A stretch of 8,627 nucleotides of DNA, from positions 1-8,627 of the forward strand of contig JBPCSL010000099.1 of assembly GCA_051007175.1 (NCBI GenBank). The letters run 5' to 3'. Source of the stretch: Mxb001 sp051007175 (lineage in GTDB: Bacteria; Actinomycetota; Actinomycetes; S36-B12). Position numbers and translations under genes: made by a program. Positions within the stretch are counted from its first letter, which is position 1. Every line of letters starts with the position of its first letter. The notes under the pieces were generated by a model. The model worked only from the letters and a program-made list of their open reading frames with translations. It was not told the DNA's origin and made no database searches. Below, piece after piece: positions 1 through 5,283 of the stretch.

Positions 1-187
1 TGATGCCTCCGTGAATACGGTCCGCCGGTGGAAGGACCTGGTGGGTCCACTGTCCGGTGGATCACGGCGCGTTGCGCGTCTGGAGGCTCAAAACGAGCAT
101 GGAAGGTGCGCGTTTCCTTTGGGCAGCTCCCGCAGCGGCCCGGCTCCGTCGCAGGAGCCTCTCCTCGGCGAGCTCGCGGCGTCCTTA

Positions 188-222
188 GGGCTGATCCGCC
201 TGCGCACCGTGCAGATCAGCCC
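188..222. repeat. Inverted repeat upstream of purF (possible terminator or operator)
   Basis: The 9-bp arms GGGCTGATC (188-196) and GATCAGCCC (214-222) are perfectly complementary around a 17-nt loop. Pairing can continue outwards, imperfectly, to about 180 and 230. There is no T tract after the right arm. If purF transcription begins at its GTG, this hairpin lies upstream of the promoter and is not in the purF mRNA. It would then be a terminator of an upstream gene or a DNA-level site. Its role is inferred; the arms are seen directly. Confidence 0.45.
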
Positions 223-296
223 AAAGAACGGCCCCACGTGGGAGCCGGGAGAGGAACGCACCCACGGAGGATCTCCACGCCGGGATTCGCTCAGGC

Positions 297-330
297 GCCG
301 CGCCGCGGACCATCGAGGCCCCGGCGCGGC
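297..330. repeat. GC-rich inverted repeat abutting the purF promoter box
   Basis: The perfect 9-bp arms GCCGCGCCG (297-305) and CGGCGCGGC (322-330) flank a 16-nt loop. The right arm ends one base before the TAGACT box at 332-337, so the repeat covers the place where a -35 element would lie. A repressor operator is a reasonable guess from position. In such GC-rich DNA a 9-bp match could also be chance. Confidence 0.35.
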
Positions 331-331
331 A

Positions 332-337
332 TAGACT
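332..337 (+). promoter_or_regulatory. Putative -10 box of a leaderless purF transcript
   Basis: TAGACT fits the actinobacterial -10 pattern TAnnnT and is followed by 6 nt (cccctc) and then the purF GTG at 344. There is no purine-rich Shine-Dalgarno in that gap. Transcription would therefore start at or next to the start codon, as is common for leaderless actinobacterial mRNAs. The box also contains the TAG that closes the purF frame upstream, so no earlier in-frame start exists close by. No clear -35 element is visible. Confidence 0.5.
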
Positions 338-343
338 CCCCTC

Positions 344-1876
344 GTGGCGCGCGGTGACGGCAGGCTCACGCATGAATTCCTCGGAGACGACCGAGCGCCC
401 CAGGACGCCTGCGGGGTCTTCGGCGTCTGGGCCCCCGGCGAGGACGTCGCCAAGCTCACCTACTTCGGCCTCTACGCCCTGCAGCACCGCGGCCAGGAGT
501 CGGCCGGCATCGCGGTGAGCGATGGCCGGCACATCGTCGTCTACAAGGACATGGGCCTGGTGTCGCAGGTCTTCACCGAGGCGAGCCTGGAGTCGCTGCA
601 GGGCCATGTCGCCATCGGCCACACGCGCTACTCGACGACCGGGTCGAGCTGCTGGGACAACGCGCAGCCCACCTTCCGCTCGACTGCGACCGGACACCTC
701 GCGCTCGCGCACAACGGCAACCTCACCAACACTCCCGAGCTCGCCGAGCGCGTCGCTGCGCGGGAGGCCGACCGCGGCGAGCTCCCACTCGGCACCCCGA
801 AGCCGACGCGCGCGACCTCCGACACCGAGCTCGTCACCGCCCTCATCGCGGCACACCCCGACGTGTCCATGGAGGTCGCGGCCATGAAGGAGCTGCCCAA
901 GCTCCAGGGCGCCTACTCCCTCGTCTTCATGGACGAGACGACGCTGTACGCCGCGCGAGACCCGCAGGGCATCCGCCCGCTGGTGCTCGGTCGCCTGGAG
1001 CGCGGCTGGGTCGTGGCGAGCGAGACCGCGGCCCTCGACATCGTCGGCGCGTCGTACGTCCGCGAGATCGAGCCGGGGGAGCTCATCGCCATCGACGAGC
1101 ACGGCCTGCGCGCGCATTGCTTTGCGAAGCCGGAGCCCAAGGGCTGCCTCTTTGAGTTCGTCTACCTCGCGCGACCTGACACGACGATCTCCGACCGCAG
1201 CGTCCAGGCCACGCGCATGGAGATCGGCCGTCGCCTCGCGCGCGAGTACCCTGCCGACGCGGACCTCGTCATCCCCGTGCCGGAGTCGGGGCGTTATGCC
1301 GCGATCGGCTACGCGCAGGAGTCGGGCATCCCGTTCGCCGAGGGCCTGGTGAAGAACGCCTACGTAGGGCGCACGTTCATCCAGCCGTCGCAGACCATCC
1401 GGCAGCTCGGCATCCGCCTCAAGCTCAATCCGCTGCGCGAGGTCATCGCCGACCAGCGCCTCGTCGTCGTCGACGACTCCATCGTGCGCGGCAACACCCA
1501 GCGCGCGCTCGTGCGGATGCTGCGCGAGGCCGGCGCCCGCGAGGTGCACGTGCGCATCTCCTCACCGCCCGTGCAGTGGCCCTGCTTCTACGGCATCGAC
1601 TTCGCCTCCCGGGCCGAGCTCATCGCCAATGGCCTGTCGGTCGAGGAGATCTGCCGCTCGATCGGGGCCGACTCCCTCGGCTACGTCTCCCTCGACGAGC
1701 TCGTCGAGGCGACCACGCTGCCGAAGGACTCCCTGTGCCGGGCCTGCTTCGACGGCGTCTACCCGGTGCCGATCCCCGAGCCTGAGGTCATGGGCAAGCA
1801 CCTCCTCGAGGGCCTCGAGAAGCGGGTCACGGCGTCCTCCGGCGTGGGCGCGGCCGACGCGCTCGAGCGCCCCTGA
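344..1876 (+). CDS. purF: Amidophosphoribosyltransferase PurF
   Basis: PurF catalyses the first committed step of de novo purine synthesis in the cytosol: PRPP plus glutamine gives 5-phosphoribosylamine, glutamate and pyrophosphate. The 510-residue product shows an N-terminal propeptide of 22 residues before the glutaminase nucleophile Cys23 (DACGVFG). An Ntn-hydrolase domain follows (YALQHRGQESAGI, THNGNL-like AHNGNLTN). The phosphoribosyltransferase domain carries the PRPP loop VVVDDSIVRGNT at about 374-385. Cys268, Cys414, Cys465 and Cys468 match the spacing of the four [4Fe-4S] ligands of Bacillus-type PurF, so this is the iron-sulphur, self-processed class. GTG 344 is chosen because an in-frame TAG lies at 332-334 and no other start precedes Cys23. 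The TGA overlaps the purM ATG by one base, which implies translational coupling. Confidence 0.97.
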   Translation: MARGDGRLTHEFLGDDRAPQDACGVFGVWAPGEDVAKLTYFGLYALQHRGQESAGIAVSDGRHIVVYKDMGLVSQVFTEASLESLQGHVAIGHTRYSTTGSSCWDNAQPTFRSTATGHLALAHNGNLTNTPELAERVAAREADRGELPLGTPKPTRATSDTELVTALIAAHPDVSMEVAAMKELPKLQGAYSLVFMDETTLYAARDPQGIRPLVLGRLERGWVVASETAALDIVGASYVREIEPGELIAIDEHGLRAHCFAKPEPKGCLFEFVYLARPDTTISDRSVQATRMEIGRRLAREYPADADLVIPVPESGRYAAIGYAQESGIPFAEGLVKNAYVGRTFIQPSQTIRQLGIRLKLNPLREVIADQRLVVVDDSIVRGNTQRALVRMLREAGAREVHVRISSPPVQWPCFYGIDFASRAELIANGLSVEEICRSIGADSLGYVSLDELVEATTLPKDSLCRACFDGVYPVPIPEPEVMGKHLLEGLEKRVTASSGVGAADALERP

Positions 1877-2955
1877 TGGTCAGCTATTCCGACTCGGGTG
1901 TCGATGTCGAGGCGGGCGAGCGTGCGGTCTCCCTCATGCGCGACGCGGTGTCGCGCGCCACGCGCCCCGAGGTCCTCGGCGGCTTCGGCGGATTCGCCGG
2001 CCTCTTCGATGCCTCCGCGCTGAGCCGCTACGCCCGTCCGGTGCTCGCGACCTCCACCGACGGGGTCGGCACCAAGGTCGCGGTGGCGCAGGCCATGGAC
2101 ATGCACGACACCATCGGCATCGATCTCGTCGCCATGGTCGTCGACGACCTCGTGGTGTGCGGTGCCGAGCCTCTCTTCATGACCGACTACATCGCCACCG
2201 GCAAGGTCGTGCCCGAGCGGATCGCGGCCATCGTGTCCGGCATCGCCCGGGGCTGCGAGATCGCCGGCTGCGCTCTCCTGGGCGGCGAGACGGCCGAGCA
2301 TCCTGGACTTCTCGATCCCGACGAGTACGACGTCGCCGGGGCGGGCACGGGCGTCGTCGAAGCGGACCGCATCCTCGGGGCCGACCGCGTGCGCGCGGGC
2401 GACGTGGCGATCGCGATGCGCTCCTCGGGCCTGCACTCCAATGGCTACTCGCTCGCTCGCCGCGTGCTCATCGGCGAGGGCGGACCGGGGCTCGGCACCT
2501 ACGTGCCTGACCTCGGCCGGTCCGTCGGCGAGGAGATGCTCGAGCCCACCCGCATCTACGCCCAGGACTGCCTCAATCTCATGGACGAGGCGGAGGTGCA
2601 CGCCTTCAGCCACATCACCGGCGGCGGGATCGCCGCCAACCTTGCGCGCGTGCTCCCGACTCATCTCGCGGTCGATATCGACCGCTCGACGTGGACGCCG
2701 CAGCCGGTCTTCGCTCTCGTGGCCTCCGGTGGCGTGACGCAGGCCGAGATGGAGCGCACCTTCAACATGGGCATCGGCATGGTGGCGCTCGTGTCGGGCG
2801 AGGACGCGGGCAATGCGCTCGCTCACCTGCGCGACCGCGAGGTCGATGCGTGGGTGTGCGGAGTGGTGCGCGATCGGCGTGATGGCGAGGTCGGTGATGC
2901 CGAGGCGAAGGGCGGCGGGGGCGGGGCGGCGTTCGTCGTCGGTAAGCATCCCTAG
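1876..2955 (+). CDS. purM: Phosphoribosylformylglycinamidine cyclo-ligase PurM (AIR synthetase)
   Basis: PurM closes the imidazole ring: formylglycinamidine ribonucleotide plus ATP gives aminoimidazole ribonucleotide (AIR). The 359-residue length is usual for the family. Visible hallmarks are the N-terminal YSDSGVDVEAGE, the nucleotide-binding DGVGTK at 62-67, the block GIDLVAMVVDDLVVCGAEP, GGETAE at 136-141, LHSNGYSLARR, and HITGGGIAAN starting at about 246. These follow the order of PurM-type ATP-binding proteins. The ATG shares its A with the purF TGA, so the two genes form one coupled unit. A glycine-rich segment near the C terminus (GGGGGAAF) is a low-complexity tail. The final G of the TAG stop is also the first base of the operator of the next module. 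Confidence 0.97.
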   Translation: MVSYSDSGVDVEAGERAVSLMRDAVSRATRPEVLGGFGGFAGLFDASALSRYARPVLATSTDGVGTKVAVAQAMDMHDTIGIDLVAMVVDDLVVCGAEPLFMTDYIATGKVVPERIAAIVSGIARGCEIAGCALLGGETAEHPGLLDPDEYDVAGAGTGVVEADRILGADRVRAGDVAIAMRSSGLHSNGYSLARRVLIGEGGPGLGTYVPDLGRSVGEEMLEPTRIYAQDCLNLMDEAEVHAFSHITGGGIAANLARVLPTHLAVDIDRSTWTPQPVFALVASGGVTQAEMERTFNMGIGMVALVSGEDAGNALAHLRDREVDAWVCGVVRDRRDGEVGDAEAKGGGGGAAFVVGKHP

Positions 2956-2972
2956 GTATCACGAGTGATACC
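2955..2972. promoter_or_regulatory. Palindromic operator of the toxin-antitoxin module
   Basis: GGTATCAC-GA-GTGATACC has perfect 8-bp arms (2955-2962 and 2965-2972) around a 2-nt centre. It fills most of the 25-bp gap between purM and the antitoxin gene and overlaps the proposed -10 box. Ribbon-helix-helix antitoxins typically bind such two-fold sites to repress their own operon, so autoregulation by the antitoxin or the antitoxin-toxin complex is the natural inference. Confidence 0.7.
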
Positions 2973-2974
2973 AT
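2966..2974 (+). promoter_or_regulatory. Extended -10 promoter of the toxin-antitoxin operon
   Basis: TGATACCAT matches an extended -10 (TGn followed by TAnnnT, hexamer TACCAT at 2969-2974). The hexamer ends 6 nt before the ATG at 2981, the same spacing as in front of purF. No Shine-Dalgarno lies before the ATG, so the antitoxin mRNA is probably leaderless. The extended -10 may compensate for the absent -35. The right operator arm overlaps the box, so a bound repressor would directly block RNA polymerase. Confidence 0.5.
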
Positions 2975-2980
2975 CGGCCC

Positions 2981-3184
2981 ATGGCCATGACCTTGCGGTT
3001 GTCGGACGACCAGAGCGAAGCGCTTCGTGCCCGTGCCGCCTTCGAGGGCCGATCGATGCAGGAGGTCGCGAAGTCGGCGATTGAGGAGTACCTCGGGACC
3101 CACATCCGCGCAGACCTCATCGATCGCGTGATGGCGGAGCAGCTTCCGCGGTACGCCGAGGCCATGCGCCGTCTCGCAGAGTAG
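2981..3184 (+). CDS. Ribbon-helix-helix-like antitoxin paired with a Doc toxin
   Basis: This 67-residue protein is the likely antitoxin of the toxin gene that follows. Residues 2-8 (AMTLRLS) suit a DNA-binding beta strand. Helices follow at about 9-22 (DDQSEALRARAAFE) and 25-39 (SMQEVAKSAIEEYL), the ribbon-helix-helix order seen in FitA-like and related antitoxins. The charged C-terminal 27 residues would be the toxin-binding segment. ATG 2981 is chosen because of its 6-nt distance to the -10 box; ATG 2987 (third codon) is possible. The stop TAG shares its G with the toxin GTG, so the pair is coupled, which favours antitoxin made first. The fold is inferred from pattern, not from a search. 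Confidence 0.8.
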   Translation: MAMTLRLSDDQSEALRARAAFEGRSMQEVAKSAIEEYLGTHIRADLIDRVMAEQLPRYAEAMRRLAE

Positions 3185-3564
3185 TGATCAACCTGACCGC
3201 GGGCGATCTGATGCGGATCGCCGGCCATGTCATCCAACAGCCGCACGTGCGCGATGCCGGTTTGATGGAGGCCGCCGCAGCTCGTCCTCAAGCGACATTC
3301 GACGGACAGCCTGTGTACGGCGATCTGGTGGAGATGGCGGCTGCGCTGACGGAATCCCTCGTGACTAATCACGCCCTTGTCGACGGCAATAAGAGGCTGG
3401 GACTTGCCGGTTTGCTGGTCTTTCTCGGCATCAACGGCCACACCGTGACGATGTCCAACGGTGAGGCCTATGACTTCATCTATGGAATCGCCTCAGGGCA
3501 ACTCAGAGGCGTCCCCGAGATCGCACGGCAGTTGAGACCCTACGTGCTGAGCAAGCAGTCCTAG
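3184..3564 (+). CDS. doc: Doc/Fic family toxin
   Basis: This 126-residue protein has the length and layout of Doc toxins. In phage P1, Doc phosphorylates elongation factor Tu and halts translation. The Fic motif is NHALVDGNKR, giving a motif His at 63 and an acidic Asp at 67. The common aromatic F of HxFx(D/N)GNKR is L here, a variation I believe is frequent in Doc homologues. The preceding block (residues 26-60, GLMEAAAARP...YGDLVEMAAALTESL) is typical of the family. GTG 3184 overlaps the antitoxin stop by one base, and no free Shine-Dalgarno is needed if translation is coupled. By eye the pair is less GC-rich than purF/purM, consistent with horizontal arrival. Its TAG sits inside a CTAG that also ends the opposite gene. 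The reading frame and motif are intact, so it is probably functional. Confidence 0.9.
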   Translation: MINLTAGDLMRIAGHVIQQPHVRDAGLMEAAAARPQATFDGQPVYGDLVEMAAALTESLVTNHALVDGNKRLGLAGLLVFLGINGHTVTMSNGEAYDFIYGIASGQLRGVPEIARQLRPYVLSKQS

Positions 3565-3797
3565 CGGGACTTGGACTCCTGGTCCTCGTCGTCGTCCTCG
3601 TAGTACTTCGCATAGGGATCCGTGGCGTAGGGATCCTCGACGGGCAGGTCGACCTCGATCTCCTCGGCACCGTCGATCTCGTGGTGCTCGCCCGTGGCGA
3701 GCTCCGCCTGCAGGCGGTCGAAGTCAGTCTGGGGGCCGCCGTACTTCAACGCACGCGCGACCTTCGTCTGCTTCGCCTTGGCGCGACCGCGACCCAT
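3561..3797 (-). CDS. DUF3073 family small protein
   Basis: This 78-residue protein has a strongly basic N terminus (MGRGRAKAKQTKVARALKY) and an acidic tail (EDDDEDQES), the pattern of the actinobacterial DUF3073 family, whose function is unknown. The start is supported by GAGGAG at 3805-3810 on the minus strand, 7 nt before the ATG. A short duplication encodes DPYA twice near residues 56-63 (two TAGGGATCC copies 15 bp apart). From memory, this gene follows purM in Streptomyces and relatives, so the neighbourhood supports the call. It converges on the toxin gene with shared CTAG stop bases, leaving no room for a terminator between them. The charge split suggests nucleic-acid binding, but that is only a guess. 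Confidence 0.88.
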   Translation of the reverse strand: MGRGRAKAKQTKVARALKYGGPQTDFDRLQAELATGEHHEIDGAEEIEVDLPVEDPYATDPYAKYYEDDDEDQESKSR

Positions 3798-3804
3798 GGT
3801 CGGA

Positions 3805-3810
3805 CTCCTC
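3805..3810 (-). promoter_or_regulatory. Ribosome binding site of the DUF3073 gene
   Basis: GAGGAG reads on the minus strand 7 nt before the ATG at 3797 and fixes that start. Further upstream on the minus strand TACCCT (3862 to 3857) fits TAnnnT and could be its -10 box, which would give a leader of about 50 nt. The box is weakly supported. Confidence 0.6.
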
Positions 3811-3960
3811 AGTCAGGTCCTCGGGCGGCGGCTGAGGCCCCGCTCCGACTCACCGAAGGGTACCTCGCCCCCCGGAGTCCCCGCAGGGGGAGGGAGGTCA
3901 GGATTCGCCGCCAGCCGGGCAATCCACGAGGGGATCGGGCATCCTGGCCCCCACGGCGCG

Positions 3961-3966
3961 AGGAGG
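3961..3966 (+). promoter_or_regulatory. Ribosome binding site that decides the YHYH gene start
   Basis: AGGAGG lies 5 nt before ATG 3972. The reading frame stays open upstream to about 3681, but only ATG 3972 gives a signal peptide at the N terminus and a strong Shine-Dalgarno. The 12-mer GGAGGTCAGGAT that spans this site is repeated exactly 69 bp upstream (3893-3904), in the same frame but followed by T, giving ATT instead of ATG. Confidence 0.75.
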
Positions 3967-3971
3967 TCAGG

Positions 3972-4967
3972 ATGGGCGGGACAGCACCCAGGAGGACGAT
4001 CCGCAGGGTCCTGGCGGCCTCCGTCGCCGTCCCCGTGGCCGCGGCGGCGGCGATCCTGGGGCCCTCGCTGGGGATCGCCCAGGCGGCGCCCCTGCCGGTG
4101 CCGGGGGCCAGCGCCATCACGATCCTCCCCAAGCCGGGCACCGACCTCACGCACCTGCCGCTCGGGGACTCCCGGGTCACCACCACCGGGCCCGGCAGGG
4201 TCGGCTGGGAGTGGGCCTGCACCCCGGGCAATCCCCATGCCCCGGGCGCCATCCATGACGGCCCCTGGATCGAGGGCGACACCTGGAATCTCCTGGAGAA
4301 GCTCGCCGTCCGCGGTCAGGTGTCCTGGAAGACGGCCGCCAAGTACGCCGAGCAGTCGGGGGCCACGACGCGCACCATCACCACGATGCGCGTGCCGACG
4401 GTCGGCACGACCGGAGAGTTCCCGATCGCCAAGGACGACCCGGCATCGGCCTACGACCGCAATCCCTCGTCGATCACCCCGCGCCAGAAGGTGGTCGCCA
4501 TTCCGCGCAATCCGGTGAAGGCCGCTAAGCCCACGTGCCTGCCGATGGGCGCGATCGGCGTGGCCAAGAACGGCGTCATGCTCTACAACGCCCTGGACGC
4601 CCGCAACATGGACGCTCGCGCGCACGAGATGCAGGACTCGTGCGAGGGACACCCGAATTTCGCGGAGTACCACTACCACGCGGGATCGGCGTGCGTCGTC
4701 GGCGCCGACACCAACGCCGGGCCCAAGTCCGCGGTCCTCTTCGGCTACGCCTTCGACGGCTTCGGCATCTACGTCGAGCGCAATGCCCAGGGCGACATGC
4801 TCACCAATGCCGACCTCGATGCCTGCCACGGCCGCACCTCGAAGGTGTTGTGGAACGGCAAGAAGCAGAGCGTCTACCACTACGTCGTGACGGAGGAGTT
4901 CCCCTACCTGCTGGGGTGCTTCACCGGGACGAACGCCGTCCCGGCCGCGGCGGGCCCGCAGGGCTAG
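3972..4967 (+). CDS. Secreted YHYH-domain protein, function unknown
   Basis: The 331-residue product starts with a basic segment (RRTIRR) and a hydrophobic run (residues 13-36, VLAASVAVPVAAAAAILGPSLG) ending in AQA, so it should be exported with cleavage near residue 38. The segment EYHYHAGS places the YHYH motif at 233-236. It is flanked by LPMGAIGVAKNGVMLYN and LFGYAFDGFGIYV, which I recognise from the YHYH family. The biochemical role of that family is not established. Several cysteines (CTPG, TCLP, DSCEG, SACVV, DACHG, LGCF) could form disulphides outside the membrane. The gene stands alone, divergent from the DUF3073 gene across 174 bp and directly followed by the 20-bp repeat array. It lies within an otherwise housekeeping neighbourhood, which suggests insertion. 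Confidence 0.8.
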   Translation: MGGTAPRRTIRRVLAASVAVPVAAAAAILGPSLGIAQAAPLPVPGASAITILPKPGTDLTHLPLGDSRVTTTGPGRVGWEWACTPGNPHAPGAIHDGPWIEGDTWNLLEKLAVRGQVSWKTAAKYAEQSGATTRTITTMRVPTVGTTGEFPIAKDDPASAYDRNPSSITPRQKVVAIPRNPVKAAKPTCLPMGAIGVAKNGVMLYNALDARNMDARAHEMQDSCEGHPNFAEYHYHAGSACVVGADTNAGPKSAVLFGYAFDGFGIYVERNAQGDMLTNADLDACHGRTSKVLWNGKKQSVYHYVVTEEFPYLLGCFTGTNAVPAAAGPQG

Positions 4968-4980
4968 CGGCCGCTGCGCG

Positions 4981-5140
4981 TGTGACCGATCCGCTTCGCG
5001 TGTGACCGATCCGCTTCGCGTGTGACCGATCCGCTTCGCACGTGACCGAGCCGCTTCGCACGTGACCGATCCGCTTCGCACGAGACCGATCCGCTTCGCA
5101 CGTGACCGATCCGCTTCGCACGAGACCGATCCGCGTCGCG
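4981..5140. repeat. Tandem array of eight 20-bp repeats
   Basis: Eight units of exactly 20 bp run without spacers; the first is TGTGACCGATCCGCTTCGCG. A constant 16-bp part (GACCGATCCGCTTCGC) alternates with a 4-bp variable junction that takes three forms: GTGT, ACGT and ACGA. Only unit 4 (T to G) and unit 8 (T to G) break the constant part. Degenerate half copies flank it at 4971-4980 and from 5141. ACGT junctions create CACGTG palindromes at 5039, 5059 and 5099. The array starts right after the YHYH stop. The 20-bp period is close to two helical turns, so a protein could bind all units on one DNA face. It may instead be a neutral minisatellite. Confidence 0.95.
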
Positions 5141-5166
5141 TGTGACTCCGCCGCGCGCTCAGGGCC

Positions 5167-5213
5167 TTCTTTGCCCCCACAGTGTCACCGGGTGGCAGTT
5201 TCAGGGCAAAGAA
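5167..5213. repeat. Hairpin element A with apical ACCGGGTGGC
   Basis: The outer arms TTCTTTGCCC (5167-5176) and GGGCAAAGAA (5204-5213) pair perfectly. Inside, 5183-5188 pairs with 5192-5197 (one G-T wobble) around a CGG triloop, all in the same register, for a 47-nt hairpin. It shares length, register, 5' TTCTT and the apical ACCGGGTGGC with element B at 5284-5330. It lies about 200 bp after the YHYH stop, beyond the repeat array. It could end that transcript, but there is no T tract. Confidence 0.7.
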
Positions 5214-5229
5214 CAGCTCGTTAGGCCCG

Positions 5230-5276
5230 CCGTGCACGCGGTTCCCGCGATCCGGATTCCACGCCGGGCTGCACGG
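5230..5276. repeat. Hairpin element D between A and B
   Basis: The arms CCGTGCA (5230-5236) and TGCACGG (5270-5276) are perfect complements and enclose a nested 5-bp hairpin, CGCGG-TTC-CCGCG (5237-5249), followed by the palindrome ATCCGGAT (5250-5257). The span is 47 nt, equal to A and B, but it lacks their apical sequence. The shared length may be coincidence. Confidence 0.4.
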
Positions 5277-5283
5277 TGAGGCG

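Larger units (their letters stand above)
2..334 (+). other. Gene-free leader before purF, with a doubtful open frame
   Basis: I see no convincing gene in the first 343 bases. One plus-strand frame is open from the window edge to a TAG at 332-334, in the same frame as purF. Its first residues (ASVNTVRRWKD) look like a helix-turn-helix recognition segment, so the extreme left edge might be the tail of a DNA-binding protein. However, third-position G/C falls away after about base 50, unlike the strong bias in purF, so most of this frame is probably not translated. The stretch also holds two inverted repeats (188-222 and 297-330) and the purF promoter box. Confidence 0.2.

Noticed and set aside
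10..30. 16S rRNA-like string GTGAATACG
   Set aside because: The match stops after a few bases and the flanks do not resemble ribosomal RNA.
185..1549. Long minus-strand open frame opposite purF (454 codons)
   Set aside because: It is a shadow of the strongly G/C-biased purF codons and shows no recognisable protein.
3681..3971. Earlier start for the YHYH protein
   Set aside because: It would bury the signal peptide, overlap the DUF3073 gene on the other strand and ignore the strong Shine-Dalgarno at 3961.
4971..5147. CRISPR array
   Set aside because: The units are contiguous 20-mers without unique spacers, and there are no cas genes in view.
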